From the NCBI GenBank assembly GCA_963585895.1, contig OY757947.1, positions 39,384,226 through 39,448,225 on the forward strand: DNA of 64,000 nucleotides, in the 5' to 3' direction. The translations under genes and the position numbers were made by a program. The notes beneath the pieces are model-generated. The model was not told the origin of the DNA. It searched no databases and saw nothing but the letters and a program-made list of their open reading frames with translations. Positions 1-11,800 of the stretch are shown here, piece after piece. Source of the DNA: Sepioteuthis lessoniana (taxonomy: Eukaryota > Mollusca > Cephalopoda > Myopsida > Loliginidae). Position 1 is the stretch's first letter. Each line of letters starts with the position of its first letter.

Positions 1-165
1 CATAAAATGCAAGAATGAGGATGATGATGTAATTCCTATCATATTTTGTCAGTGATCAGATTTCTAATTTCCTTTCATCCTGTATCCTCTGCATTGGGTT
101 AAGACCTCTCAGATGTGTATGTTGTATACAATTTACTTTATATCATGTAACTACAAATAGTTTGT
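1..165 (+). repeat. K head, copy 1
   Basis: About 165 bp matching 50135-50275: both carry a GATGATGTAATT block, an AGTGATCAGAT block, then TATCCTCTGCAT and TTAAGACCTC in the same order. In both places X2-type arms follow, so this looks like an alternative 5' head of the X2 repeat. No coding potential is seen. Confidence 0.5.
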
Positions 166-880
166 ATTAAGAATAGTTACTTGAAGCTCTGATTATTTAT
201 TAAGAATTATTATTGGTTGCTTGAAGGTTTATAATTATTAGTATTTGATAGAAATACTTGAAACCATGCAATTGTGTGCAAACAATAGATTATAAATATA
301 TAGGGAAAATTACTTGAAACCATATTATCAGTATTTGATAGCAATACTTGAAACCTTAGTATAGATTATTTGTTTTAGATAGTACTTGATGTCATGTAAC
401 TAATTATGTATTGAGAATTACTAATAGAAACTGAGATTATTACTAGTTACTTGAAACTGTACAACAGTGTGCAAATGATTTATATCAGATAAGATTATGT
501 TGGGTAAGGATTATTGTTATTATTTTTCCTTGAAATCATATAACTGTACAAACAAATGATTATTATTAAATAGATATAGTTACTTGTATTAGATAGGAAT
601 ACTTGAAACCATATAACTGTGTGCAAATTATTTGCATTAGATAGGAATACTTGAAACCATATAACTGTGCAAATTATTTGTATTAGGTAGGAATACTTGA
701 AACCATACAACTGTGTGCAAATTATTTGTATTAGATAGGAATACTTGATGTCCTTATAACTGTGCAAAAAAACTATTGAGAAGCTATACAAAAAATGTTA
801 ATAAAAATAATGAACCTAGTCATAAAATAAATCTAGATGAGTTGATGTATCATTTAAAGTCAATCGATTAATATAAATCT
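166..880 (+). repeat. X2 arms and tail B
   Basis: AT-rich degenerate tandem units built on AATACTTGAAACCATATAAC and TGTGCAAATTATTTG. Between 598 and 770 four units follow each other at 46-48 bp and are nearly identical; elsewhere the unit is nearer 71 bp. It ends at 800-870 in the tail-B hairpin region (CATAAAATAAATCTAGATG then GTTGATG). The short reading frame on the minus strand over 495-791 is a by-product of the unit length. Confidence 0.6.
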
Positions 881-1089
881 CTGATGTTATTTAGTGTACA
901 TTCAGTGCTTTATATAATTGTTTTGCCTTTGGGTTTTAATTTTATGTGTGTTTTATCTATTAAAAGGATTACTGTAATTATCTATGTATACAATGTACTA
1001 GTTTTTTTTCTCCAGATTTTTCAGCCCCTAAGTTTTTTTTTGGGGGGGGGGCATATTATAAACAAACGCTATATAATCAATTTTCTTTT

Positions 1090-1322
1090 CTGGCCACATA
1101 TGGGGAGTTTTTATGATGTGTTGGCTAAAGCGGTGAACTGTGGCCTTGAAGGAAGTGAGTTCAACCTCCAGTTGTGCTATTGTGTTCACTTTCAGACTAA
1201 TACTCTTGGGAAAGGCATGAACACCCTTATCCCTTTTAGCTATGGGTTAAATGGTATCATTGTTGTTCTTCCAGAATTGTTTTGGCATTAAATAAACCAT
1301 GAAGGTTGATATACCATTTAGC
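1090..1322 (+). repeat. SINE-A (tRNA-derived), full length
   Basis: A tRNA-like head (A box near TGGCTAAAGCGG, B box near GAGTTCAACCTCC) is followed by the central block (CTCTTGGGAAAGGCATGAA, then AGCTATGGGTTAAATGG) and the 3' hairpin tail TTGGCATTAAATAAACC...GGTTGATATACCA. The 135-residue reading frame over it has no resemblance to a protein and is chance. A G-run sits just upstream at 1041-1050. Confidence 0.7.
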
Positions 1323-1434
1323 CAAAAAAATCAAATCAAACCAAATCGGCCACATTCTTTAACATATTTAGGACAAGGTGGCCAAAAGCAAGCTTAAACC
1401 AATCATGTTTTATATCATTACAGAGAAATGTCCT

Positions 1435-1665
1435 CTGAAATTGGTGTTTGTTTATTTATTTATTTTTTTTCTCCTAATGTGAGCTTATTTTTATTTATTA
1501 GTTTGTATTTTCATGTGAACATGTCTATGTATTTGTCCTAAATATGGAGTTGTTTTGCATTTTGAGACCAAAAGTTAAGTACATAAATTCTTATTGTTAG
1601 TATGAACCAATAAAAACTTGAACAAATGTGTTAAAGACAAATAATTAAAGCATGCTGAAATAAAT
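1435..1665 (+). repeat. G repeat, 3' part
   Basis: Weakly similar to 47085-47265, sharing the order: AACAT-TCTATGT, CCTAAATA, TTTTGCATTTTGAGA, GTATGAACCAATAAAAAC. Diverged dispersed repeat of unknown class. Confidence 0.35.
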
Positions 1666-1689
1666 TTTTGGCTTTTTCTTTATCATATT

Positions 1690-1975
1690 TACCCAACCCC
1701 TCCGCTCGGGCAGGATATGACACAAGGTCAATTTTTTAAGCGAAGTTTAACAGGTTTGAATTCAGAGTTTTCCTTCTCCTAGACTAGTTGCCTCACCAAG
1801 GCTGAAGAACCTAGTCTGCCCTACTATTTACCCATAGCTGGAGGGAGAATTATTGGATTCATACCTTTCCCAAGGGTATTAGTGCTATGTGAAATGCAAT
1901 CAGTTCAGGATTTGAACTTGTTTCGCCGTGTCCAATTCCTGCGACGATAACCATTACACCACGGCCACCTTTTTC
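1690..1975 (-). repeat. SINE-B (tRNA-derived), full length
   Basis: Read on the minus strand: tRNA-like head (GTGGTGTAATGGTTATCG; B box AAGTTCAAATCCTG), then ACTAATACCCTTGGGAAAGG and AGCTATGGGTAAATAG (the block shared with SINE-A). A B-specific 3' half follows (CTTCAGCCTTGGTGAGGCAA, TTGACCTTGTGTCATATCC, GGGGTTGGGTAAATATGA). Other copies: 23085, 26015, 34112, 34835, 48060, 50277. Confidence 0.75.
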
Positions 1976-2124
1976 TTTATTGATCCTTCCTAGATTATAT
2001 GAATTATTGAGAAATAAGCAGTTAAATTAAATGTAGGAAACCGAGAATTGAATACAAATCACTGATATCTTTGTTAGATAAAAGGGATTTTTTGCTAATC
2101 ATATTGAATTCTATGTAAATGGTT

Positions 2125-3705
2125 ACCCAGTCGGCTGGGGCTATAGAATAAACTGACTGCTTCTCAGCAGAGGAGTAAGACTCCCCAACAAGTGTCTTGT
2201 AGCCCATTTGGATCGGGCTGTAAAATACACTGATTGCTTTTCTGCAGAGGGGTAAGAACCCTCCCCCTAATGAGTGTCCTGATATGACACTAAGCAATCT
2301 GATGGTGAGGTTCCAGTTTTGCTGGAGCTTTGGCAAATGCAGAGTACCCCTTCATTTTTGCCCAGTCAGCTGGGGTTGTAGAATACACCTACTGCACCTC
2401 TGCAGTGGGGTAAAACCCCCACAATGATATATATGTTCTAATTTGATGGTGAGGTTCCAGTAATGCTGGAGCTTTGGGGAATGCGGAGTACTCTTTTATT
2501 GCCGTCACTCCCAGGCCCACTCTTGCCTGGAGTGGTAGCACCTGATAAGGGTCCTATCTATGGGTTGAATGGAACTAAACCGTGCTTCCTTCACTATACT
2601 GATTTTTGCATTTAAATTGTGTATGTATGCTAAACTGAATAGTTCAAAATAGAACTGTTTTAACGTCTAAACTGTGTACTTATGCTAAACTGAATTATCT
2701 GAAATAAGACTGTTTTGACATTTAACTCTGTGTATTGTGCAGTCAGCTGGGGCTGTAGAACCCACCAACGTCCTATCTGCAGAGGGGTAAGCCCCCCTCC
2801 TCCATGGCTTGGATATGACACTAAACAATCTGATGGTGAGGTTCTAGTGGGGCTGGGGGTTTGGGGGAATGCAGAGCACCCCTTTATTGCCATTGCTCCC
2901 AGGTCCACTCTGGCCCGGCATGGTAGCACCTGATAAGGCCCTATCTATGGGTTAAATAGAACTAACGGCATGCTTATGCTAAACTGAATTGTTTGACTTG
3001 GAAATATTTTTGTCAATTAAAATGTACTTACAATTAAACTACATGCTAACGCTAAACTAAATTATTTGAAATGGAACTGTTTTTCATCATTGAAACTGTA
3101 TTTACACTAAACTGATTTGTTTAAATATAGAACTGTTTTGACATTTAACTGTGTGTAAACAAAATCTGAACTTACACTAAACTGAATCTGCTGAATTAAA
3201 ACGTTTTGACTAAACTGAATAGCTTGAAATAGAAATGTTTTTCACAATTAAACAGTACTTAAATTTAAACTGCATACTTATCCTAAACAGAATTGTTTGT
3301 AATAGAACAATTTTCATAAAAATGGATTGGTGTTAAATAACCTACAAAAGTTGATATGCTATAAAACCCAACCAACTCCTTCAATGCCATTGCTCCCAGG
3401 TCCACTCTGGCCCAAAGTAGTAGCACCTGATAAGGGTCCTATATATGGGTTAAATAGAACTAATTTGTGGTTTCTTGAGTTTACTGTTTTTTGTATTTAA
3501 ACTGTGTACTTATGCTAAATTGAATTGCTCAAAATAGAACTTCTTGGATAAACTGAATAGCTTGAAATAGAAATGTTTTTGATGATTAAACTGTACTCAT
3601 GCTAAACTGAATTGTTTGAAATAGAACAGATTATTTGTATAAAAATGGATTTCATGTTAAATAACCTACAAAGGTTGATATACCATAAAACCCAACCAAC
3701 TAATT
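2125..3705 (+). repeat. X1 element, composite with several heads
   Basis: Heads begin near 2130, 2195, 2365, 2742 and 3385 (CAGTCGGCTGGGGCT-like, GAGGGGTAAGACCC, ATCTGATGGTGAGG, CATTGCTCCCAGGTCCACTC, TATCTATGGGTTAAATAGAA). Between them run A-type arms of about 54 bp (CTTATGCTAAACTGAATT...ATAGAACTGTTTTGACATT). Two hairpin tails are present, at 3325-3375 and 3635-3705. Several copies seem tandemly duplicated or nested. Reading frames at 2022-2336 and 2660-2933 lie in the heads and are not genes. Confidence 0.7.
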
Positions 3706-3714
3706 TATGTAATT

Positions 3715-3935
3715 GATCAGTAGGGTTCAGAATATGCTGAGCAGTCTTATCCCTCTATTGAGGGGTAAGACCCCACTGAACAATAAAAGGTAGGGTCTTA
3801 GGTTGCACATTAAACTGCATCTAATGGTGAAGCTCTTTTTTTTAGAAGATCTAGTGAATTTACAATAATCCTCCATTACCATTACTCCCTCGTCCACTCT
3901 GACCCAAAGTAGTAGTACCTGTTAGGAAATCATCT
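3715..3935 (+). repeat. X head, diverged
   Basis: Carries GAGGGGTAAGACCCCA, TAAACTGCATCTAATGGTGA and CATTACTCCCTCGTCCACTC in the family order. The right end is cut by the LINE that starts at about 3936. Confidence 0.6.
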
Positions 3936-4097
3936 ATAGATAATCATCATCATGTTACACTGTTAACATGGATTTCCCTGACCCTCTCTCGCCACCTGTC
4001 CTCACTATTCATCATTCCCGGTAGGTCCTCCAAGCTACATCCTGTATCTGCACAGAGCTGTTGTAGATAGGTTCTAGCTGGCCATCCAACCATTTTG
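3936..4097 (-). mobile_element. RTE-like LINE, 3' end (3' half of a twin-primed copy)
   Basis: On the minus strand this is the last ~145 bp of the RTE-like family: a segment equal to the C-terminal 'GMNDE..RERVREIH' coding region, then a (ATGATG) tail at 3936-3950. It starts where the + strand LINE body at 4504-5520 stops, so the two halves are complementary parts of one insertion in opposite orientation. CCATCCAACCATTTTG (4082-4097) is also the left target duplication of element D. Confidence 0.75.
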
Positions 4098-4487
4098 TAT
4101 TTGTCGCTGCCTCCCACTAGACAGGCCTTGACACAAGGTCAAAAGACCAAAGGTCGATTAAAGTAGGGATTAATGGGAGGAGAAGGTCGGGAACGAGCCG
4201 AGACTAAACCCTGCTAGTCATTGACCCACTAAGTGCAATGTGGGTCTAATGAGTCAAGCATTATCACGGACCTAAATCTAGATCCGAGCACGTATCCCAG
4301 AATATAGCTTGAACTAGACTGTGAGGTCTAGTGCTATACAAGGGGTGCATGGGAGTCAAAAAAGCAGCTCACCCACCCAAAGGTGGCCCAGCCGAGGGTA
4401 GGGGCCTTTCGGCCTCGAATCTGCTATTGATCAATCACCCATCTGGCACGAATGCCAGACGGCCAAGCCAAAAGGCCGAGAAGCAAT
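4098..4487 (-). mobile_element. Element D, ~390-bp retroposon with 16-bp target duplication
   Basis: Bounded by CCATCCAACCATTTTG (4082-4097) and CCATCCAACTATTTTG (4488-4503), a 15/16 match, so the borders are precise. On the minus strand the second copy (28999-29380) shows GGGTTCGAGTCTCGG, a good B box for RNA polymerase III; here it is decayed. The element ends in GCGACAAATA. It is not clearly built like SINE-A/B/C: the B box lies about 140 bp from the 3' end, with a long 5' part. Class uncertain: SINE or dimeric SINE. Confidence 0.7.
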
Positions 4488-5520
4488 CCATCCAACTATT
4501 TTGACTATCCATCAAATTTTAGAAGGTGTTTATGCAAAAAACCTACTATTATTTGTCAACTTCTCCAAGGCATCTGACTCCATACCAAGAGGAAAGATGG
4601 AGCAAATACTACTTGCCTATGGTTTCCCCAAAGAAACCATCACAACCATAATGATGCTATATAAAAACATGAAAGTAAAAGTTTGCTCACCAGATGGAGA
4701 CACAGACTATTTCGACATTTTATTAGGTGTGCTGCAAGGAGATACATTAGTCCCATACCTGTTTATTATCTGCCTAGACTACATGCTTAAAACATGAGTA
4801 GATTTAATGAAAGAAAACGGCTTCAAACTGGCAAAGGAAAGAAGTAGAAGATACTCCACACAAACTATTACGGACACAGACTACACCAATGACATAGCAC
4901 TTCTGGTAAATTCACCTACCCAGGCTGAATCTCTGCTACGTAGTCTGGAATGAGCCGCAGGTAGCACAGGCCTCCATATCAACGCAGACAAAACTAAATA
5001 CATGTGCTTTAATCTAAGAGGTGGCATCTCAGCACTAAAGAGTTTTCCTCTGTGACTAGTGGACAGGTTTATCTATCTTGGAAGCAGTGTCTCATTAACT
5101 GAGAAAAACATCAACATGTAACCAGCAAAGGCTTAGACAGCTATTGGTATACTATCAGTCATATAGAAGTCAGATGACCGATAAAATAAAATGCAGTTTT
5201 TTTCAAGCAGTGGTTGTATCAATACTGATATATGGATGCACCACTTGGATGCTAACTAAGCGTATGGACAAAAGGCTGGACTGCAATTACACAAGAATGC
5301 TGCATGCTGTATTAAACAAGTCCTGGAGGTAACACCCCACAAAACAGCAACTATACGGCCACCTACCATCCATCACAAAAAACTATCCAAGTTAGATGAA
5401 CCAGACATGTGGGACACTGCTGGAGAAGTGAGGATGAGTTTGTGTGCTATGTACTCCTGTGGACTCCTTCAACTGGATGAGCAAAGGTTGGACGGCCAGC
5501 TCGAATCTATGGATAAAATA
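4488..5520 (+). mobile_element. RTE-like LINE, reverse-transcriptase region (inverted 5' half)
   Basis: Translated segments match RTE-type reverse transcriptase in order: QILEGVY, LLFVNFSKASDSI, GKMEQILLAYGFPKETI, GVLQGD, the active-site region around 4877-4900 (TDYTND in place of the usual ADYADD), then GRHINADKT-like and YLGSSVS-like segments and the C-terminal YTRMLHAVLNKSWR. Several in-frame stops occur (4798, 4951 and others), so it is dead. The 5' third of the element is absent. See the finding on twin priming. Confidence 0.85.
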
Positions 5521-5524
5521 GATC

Positions 5525-5856
5525 TATTTAAAAATTCGTATTTTATAGGAATTTTTGGTGCTGTATAACTGGATAGAATTTGTATTTAGAATAATTATTT
5601 AAAGCTATAATTGTTTTCTAAAGATTATTATCATTAGTTACTTGAAACCATATTGATATTAGATAAAAATACTTGATACCATAAACTGTGTGCAAATCAT
5701 TTGTGTTAGAAGTACTTGAAACCATATAACACTACAAAAACTTATGAAACCGCTAGACTAAAATGTATATGTAAATGTACAATGAATGCAATTCCCTAAC
5801 CTCTAGGCATAAAATAAACCTAGAGAGATTGACTTGCCATTAAAATCAGTCATCTT
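5525..5856 (+). repeat. X2 arms and tail B
   Basis: Units with TACTTGAAACCATAT and TGTGTGCAAATCATTTG, then AATGAATGCAATTCCCTAAC and the tail with CCTCTAGG...CCTAGAG and TTGACTTGCCATTAAAATC. The LINE at 3936-5520 appears to sit at its left border. Confidence 0.6.
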
Positions 5857-8800
5857 TCCTTCCTACTTCCTCTTTTTTTCCTTCACATTCTTTATTTTTC
5901 TTTACATTCATCCTTTCTTTGATCTTTTCTTCATACCTTCCTTCCTTAAATATCTCAGTCTCTTTTTCTTACCTAGGTGCTTTTTTCCCTTCCTTTCTTC
6001 TGTCTATTCTTTACACCTTCCTTCCTTCAATCCTTTCTATCTGCTTGCCTGTCCATTGTAGTCTTTCCATCCTAGTTTCTGTTTTTCCCTCTATTTATCC
6101 ATCTATTCTTTACAGCTTCCTTCCTTCCTTCCTTGCTACAATCCTTTAAATCTGTCTGCCTGTCCATTCTTCTATTTCTATCCTAATTTCTGTTTTTCCC
6201 TTCTTTTTTCCCTCTAATAATCCATCTATTCTTTTCACTTTCCTCCCTTCAATCCTTTTCATCTGCCTGCCTGTCCATTCTCCTCTTTCCATCCTAGTTT
6301 CTGTTTTTCCCTCCTTTCTTCCCTCTCTTCATCCCTCTATTCTTTACAGCTTCCTTCCTTGATTCCTTTAAATCTGTCTGCCAGTCCATTCTCCTCTTCC
6401 CATCCTAGTTTCTGTTTTTCCCTCCTTTCTTCCCTCTCTTTATCCCTCTATTCTTTATAGCTTCCTTCCTTGATTCCTTTAAATCTGTCTGCCAGTCCAT
6501 TCTCCTCTTCCCATCCTAGTTTCTGTTTTCCCCTCCTTTCTTCCCTCTCTTTATCCCTCTATTCTTTATAGCTTCCTTCCTTGATTCCTTTAAATCTGTC
6601 TGCCAGTCCATTCTCCTCTTCCCATCCTAGTTTCTGTTTTCCCCTCCTTTCTTCCCTCTCTTTATCCCTCTATTCTTTATAGCTTCCTTCCTTGATTCCT
6701 TTAAATCTGTCTGCCAGTCCATTCTCCTCTTTCCATCCTAGTTTCTGTTTTCCCCTCCTTTCTTCCCTCTCTTTATCCCTCTATTCTTTATAGCTTCCTT
6801 CCTTGATTCCTTTAAATCTGTCTGCCAGTCCATTCTCCTCTTCCCATCCTAGTTTCTGTTTTTCCCTCCTTTCTTCCCTCTCTTTATCCCTCTATTCTTT
6901 ATAGCTTCCTTCCTTGATTCCTTTAAATCTGTCTGCCAGTCCATTCTCCTCTTCCCATCCTAGTTTCTGTTTTCCCCTCCTTTCTTCCCTCTCTTTATCC
7001 CTCTATTCTTTATAGCTTCCTTCCTTGATTCCTTTAAATCTGTCTGCCAGTCCATTCTCCTCTTCCCATCCTAGTTTCTGTTTTCCCCTCCTTTCTTCCC
7101 TCTCTTTATCCCTCTATTCTTTATAGCTTCCTTCCTTGATTCCTTTAAATCTGTCTGCCAGTCCATTCTCCTCTTCCCATCCTAGTTTCTGTTTTCCCCT
7201 CCTTTCTTCCCTCTCTTTATCCCTCTATTCTTTATAGCTTCCTTCCTTGATTCCTTTAAATCTGTCTGCCAGTCCATTCTCCTCTTCCCATCCTAGTTTC
7301 TGTTTTCCCCTCCTTTCTTCCCTCTCTTTATCCCTCTATTCTTTATAGCTTCCTTCCTTGATTCCTTTAAATCTGTCTGCCAGTCCATTCTCCTCTTCCC
7401 ATCCTAGTTTCTGTTTTTCCCTCCTTTCTTCCCTCTCTTTATCCCTCTATTCTTTATAGCTTCCTTCCTTGATTCCTTTAAATCTGTCTGCCAGTCCATT
7501 CTCCTCTTTCCATCCTAGTTTCTGTTTTTCCCTCCTTTCTTCCCTCTCTTTATCCCTTTATTCTTTATAGCTTCCTTCCTTGATTCCTTTAAATCTGTTT
7601 GCCAGTCCATTCTCCTCTTCCCATCCTAGTTTCTGTTTTTCCCTCCTTTCTTCCCTCTCTTTATCCCTCTATTCTTTATAGCTTCCTTCCTTGATTCCTT
7701 TAAATCTGTCTGCCAGTCCATTCTCCTCTTCCCATCCTAGTTTCTGTTTTCCCCTCCTTTCTCCCCTCTCTTTATCCCTCTATTCTTTATAGCTTCCTTC
7801 CTTGATTCCTTTAAATCTGTCTGCCAGTCCATTCTCCTCTTCCCATCCTAGTTTCTGTTTTCCCCTCCTTTCTTCCCTCTCTTTATCCCTCTATTCTTTA
7901 TAGCTTCCTTCCTTGATTCCTTTAAATCTGTCTGCCAGTCCATTCTCCTCTTCCCATCCTAGTTTCTGTTTTCCCCTCCTTTCTTCCCTCTCTTTATCCC
8001 TCTATTCTTTATAGCTTCCTTCCTTGATTCCTTTAAATCTGTTTGCCAGTCCATTCTCCTCTTCCCATCCTAGTTTCTGTTTTTCCCTCCTTTCTTCCCT
8101 CTCTTTATCCCTCTATTCTTTATAGCTTCCTTCCTTGATTCCTTTAAATCTGTCTGCCAGTCCATTCTCCTCTTCCCATCCTAGTTTCTGTTTTCCCCTC
8201 CTTTCTTCCCTCTCTTTATCCCTCTATTCTTTATAGCTTCCTTCCTTGATTCCTTTAAATCTGTCTGCCAGTCCATTCTCCTCTTCCCATCCTAGTTTCT
8301 GTTTTTCCCTCCTTTCTTCCCTCTCTTTATCCCTCTATTCTTTATAGCTTCCTTCCTTGATTCCTTTAAATCTGTCTGCCAGTCCATTCTCCTCTTTCCA
8401 TCCTAGTTTCTGTTTTTCCCTCCTTTCTTCCCTCTCTTTATCCCCCTATTCTTTATAGCTTCCTTCCTTGATTCCTTTAAATCTGTCTGCCAGTCCATTC
8501 TCCTCTTCCCATCCTAGTTTCTGTTTTTCCCTCCTTTCTTCCCTCTCTTTATCCCTCTATTCTTTATAGCTTCCTTCCTTGATTCCTTTAAATCTGTCTG
8601 CCAGTCCATTCTCCTCTTTCCATCCTAGTTTCTGTTTTTCCCTCCTTTCTTCCCTCTCTTTATCCCTCTATTCTTTATAGCTTCCTTCCTTGATTCCTTT
8701 AAATCTGTCTGCCAGTCCATTCTCCTCTTCCCATCCTAGTTTCTGTTTTTCCCTCCTTTCTTCCCTCTCTTTATCCCTCTATTCTTTATAGCTTCCTTCC

Positions 8801-11800
8801 TTGATTCCTTTAAATCTGTCTGCCAGTCCATTCTCCTCTTTCCATCCTAGTTTCTGTTTTTCCCTCCTTTCTTCCCTCTCTTTATCCCTCTATTCTTTAT
8901 AGCTTCCTTCCTTGATTCCTTTAAATCTGTCTGCCAGTCCATTCTCCTCTTTCCATCCTAGTTTCTGTTTTTCCCTCCTTTCTTCCCTCTCTTTATCCCT
9001 CTATTCTTTATAGCTTCCTTCCTTGATTCCTTTAAATCTGTCTGCCAGTCCATTCTCCTCTTCCCATCCTAGTTTCTGTTTTCCCCTCCTTTCTTCCCTC
9101 TCTTTATCCCTCTATTCTTTATAGCTTCCTTCCTTGATTCCTTTAAATCTGTTTGCCAGTCCATTCTCCTCTTCCCATCCTAGTTTCTGTTTTTCCCTCC
9201 TTTCTTCCCTCTCTTTATCCCTCTATTCTTTATAGCTTCCTTCCTTGATTCCTTTAAATCTGTCTGCCAGTCCATTCTCCTCTTTCCATCCTAGTTTCTG
9301 TTTTTCCCTCCTTTCTTCCCTCTCTTTATCCCTCTATTCTTTATAGCTTCCTTCCTTGATTCCTTTAAATCTGTCTGCCAGTCCATTCTCCTCTTCCCAT
9401 CCTAGTTTCTGTTTTCCCCTCCTTTCTTCCCTCTCTTTATCCCTCTATTCTTTATAGCTTCCTTCCTTGATTCCTTTAAATCTGTCTGCCAGTCCATTCT
9501 CCTCTTTCCATCCTAGTTTCTGTTTTTCCCTCCTTTCTTCCCTCTCTTTATCCCTCTATTCTTTATAGCTTCCTTCCTTGATTCCTTTAAATCTGTCTGC
9601 CAGTCCATTCTCCTCTTTCCATCCTAGTTTCTGTTTTTCCCTCCTTTCTTCCCTCTCTTTATCCCTCTATTCTTTATAGCTTCCTTCCTTGATTCCTTTA
9701 AATCTGTCTGCCAGTCCATTCTCCTCTTTCCATCCTAGTTTCTGTTTTTCCCTCCTTTCTTCCCTCTCTTTATCCCTCTATTCTTTATAGCTTCCTTCCT
9801 TGATTCCTTTAAATCTGTCTGCCAGTCCATTCTCCTCTTTCCATCCTAGTTTCTGTTTTTCCCTCCTTTCTTCCCTCTCTTTATCCCTCTATTCTTTATA
9901 GCTTCCTTCCTTGATTCCTTTAAATCTGTCTGCCAGTCCATTCTCCTCTTCCCATCCTAGTTTCTGTTTTTCCCTCCTTTCTTCCCTCTCTTTATCCCTC
10001 TATTCTTTATAGCTTCCTTCCTTGATTCCTTTAAATCTGTCTGCCAGTCCATTCTCCTCTTCCCATCCTAGTTTCTGTTTTTCCCTCCTTTCTTCCCTCT
10101 CTTTATCCCTCTATTCTTTATAGCTTCCTTCCTTGATTCCTTTAAATCTGTCTGCCAGTCCATTCTCCTCTTTCCATCCTAGTTTCTGTTTTTCCCTCCT
10201 TTCTTCCCTCTCTTTATCCCTCTATTCTTTATAGCTTCCTTCCTTGATTCCTTTAAATCTGTCTGCCAGTCCATTCTCCTCTTCCCATCCTAGTTTCTGT
10301 TTTCCCCTCCTTTCTTCCCTCTCTTTATCCCTCTATTCTTTATAGCTTCCTTCCTTGATTCCTTTAAATCTGTCTGCCAGTCCATTCTCCTCTTCCCATC
10401 CTAGTTTCTGTTTTTCCCTCCTTTCTTCCCTCTCTTTATCCCTCTATTCTTTATAGCTTCCTTCCTTGATTCCTTTAAATCTGTCTGCCAGTCCATTCTC
10501 CTCTTTCCATCCTAGTTTTTGTTTTTCCCTCCTTTCTTCCCTCTCTTTATCCCTTTATTCTTTATAGCTTCCTTCCTTGATTCCTTTAAATCTGTTTGCC
10601 AGTCCATTCTCCTCTTCCCATCCTAGTTTCTGTTTTTCCCTCCTTTCTTCCCTCTCTTTATCCCTCTATTCTTTATAGCTTCCTTCCTTGATTCCTTTAA
10701 ATCTGTCTGCCAGTCCATTCTCCTCTTCCCATCCTAGTTTCTGTTTTCCCCTCCTTTCTTCCCTCTCTTTATCCCTCTATTCTTTATAGCTTCCTTCCTT
10801 GATTCCTTTAAATCTGTCTGCCAGTCCATTCTCCTCTTCCCATCCTAGTTTCTGTTTTCCCCTCCTTTCTTCCCTCTCTTTATCCCTCTATTCTTTATAG
10901 CTTCCTTCCTTGATTCCTTTAAATCTGTCTGCCAGTCCATTCTCCTCTTCCCATCCTAGTTTCTGTTTTCCCCTCCTTTCTTCCCTCTCTTTATCCCTCT
11001 ATTCTTTATAGCTTCCTTCCTTGATTCCTTTAAATCTGTTTGCCAGTCCATTCTCCTCTTCCCATCCTAGTTTCTGTTTTTCCCTCCTTTCTTCCCTCTC
11101 TTTATCCCTCTATTCTTTATAGCTTCCTTCCTTGATTCCTTTAAATCTGTCTGCCAGTCCATTCTCCTCTTCCCATCCTAGTTTCTGTTTTCCCCTCCTT
11201 TCTTCCCTCTCTTTATCCCTCTATTCTTTATAGCTTCCTTCCTTGATTCCTTTAAATCTGTCTGCCAGTCCATTCTCCTCTTCCCATCCTAGTTTCTGTT
11301 TTTCCCTCCTTTCTTCCCTCTCTTTATCCCTCTATTCTTTATAGCTTCCTTCCTTGATTCCTTTAAATCTGTCTGCCAGTCCATTCTCCTCTTTCCATCC
11401 TAGTTTCTGTTTTTCCCTCCTTTCTTCCCTCTCTTTATCCCCCTATTCTTTATAGCTTCCTTCCTTGATTCCTTTAAATCTGTCTGCCAGTCCATTCTCC
11501 TCTTCCCATCCTAGTTTCTGTTTTTCCCTCCTTTCTTCCCTCTCTTTATCCCTCTATTCTTTATAGCTTCCTTCCTTGATTCCTTTAAATCTGTCTGCCA
11601 GTCCATTCTCCTCTTTCCATCCTAGTTTCTGTTTTTCCCTCCTTTCTTCCCTCTCTTTATCCCTCTATTCTTTATAGCTTCCTTCCTTGATTCCTTTAAA
11701 TCTGTCTGCCAGTCCATTCTCCTCTTCCCATCCTAGTTTCTGTTTTTCCCTCCTTTCTTCCCTCTCTTTATCCCTCTATTCTTTATAGCTTCCTTCCTTG

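Noticed and set aside
884-1291. 135-codon frame starting in AT-rich DNA
   Set aside because: Its second half is SINE-A; the first half has no motif and crosses a G run.
5790-5856. Helitron 3' end (CCTCTAGG...CCTAGAG hairpin) for X2
   Set aside because: The 7-bp stem is good in this copy only. Other X2 tails lose it, the ends do not finish in CTRR, and the tail aligns better with the SINE-A hairpin. Left open only as an alternative.
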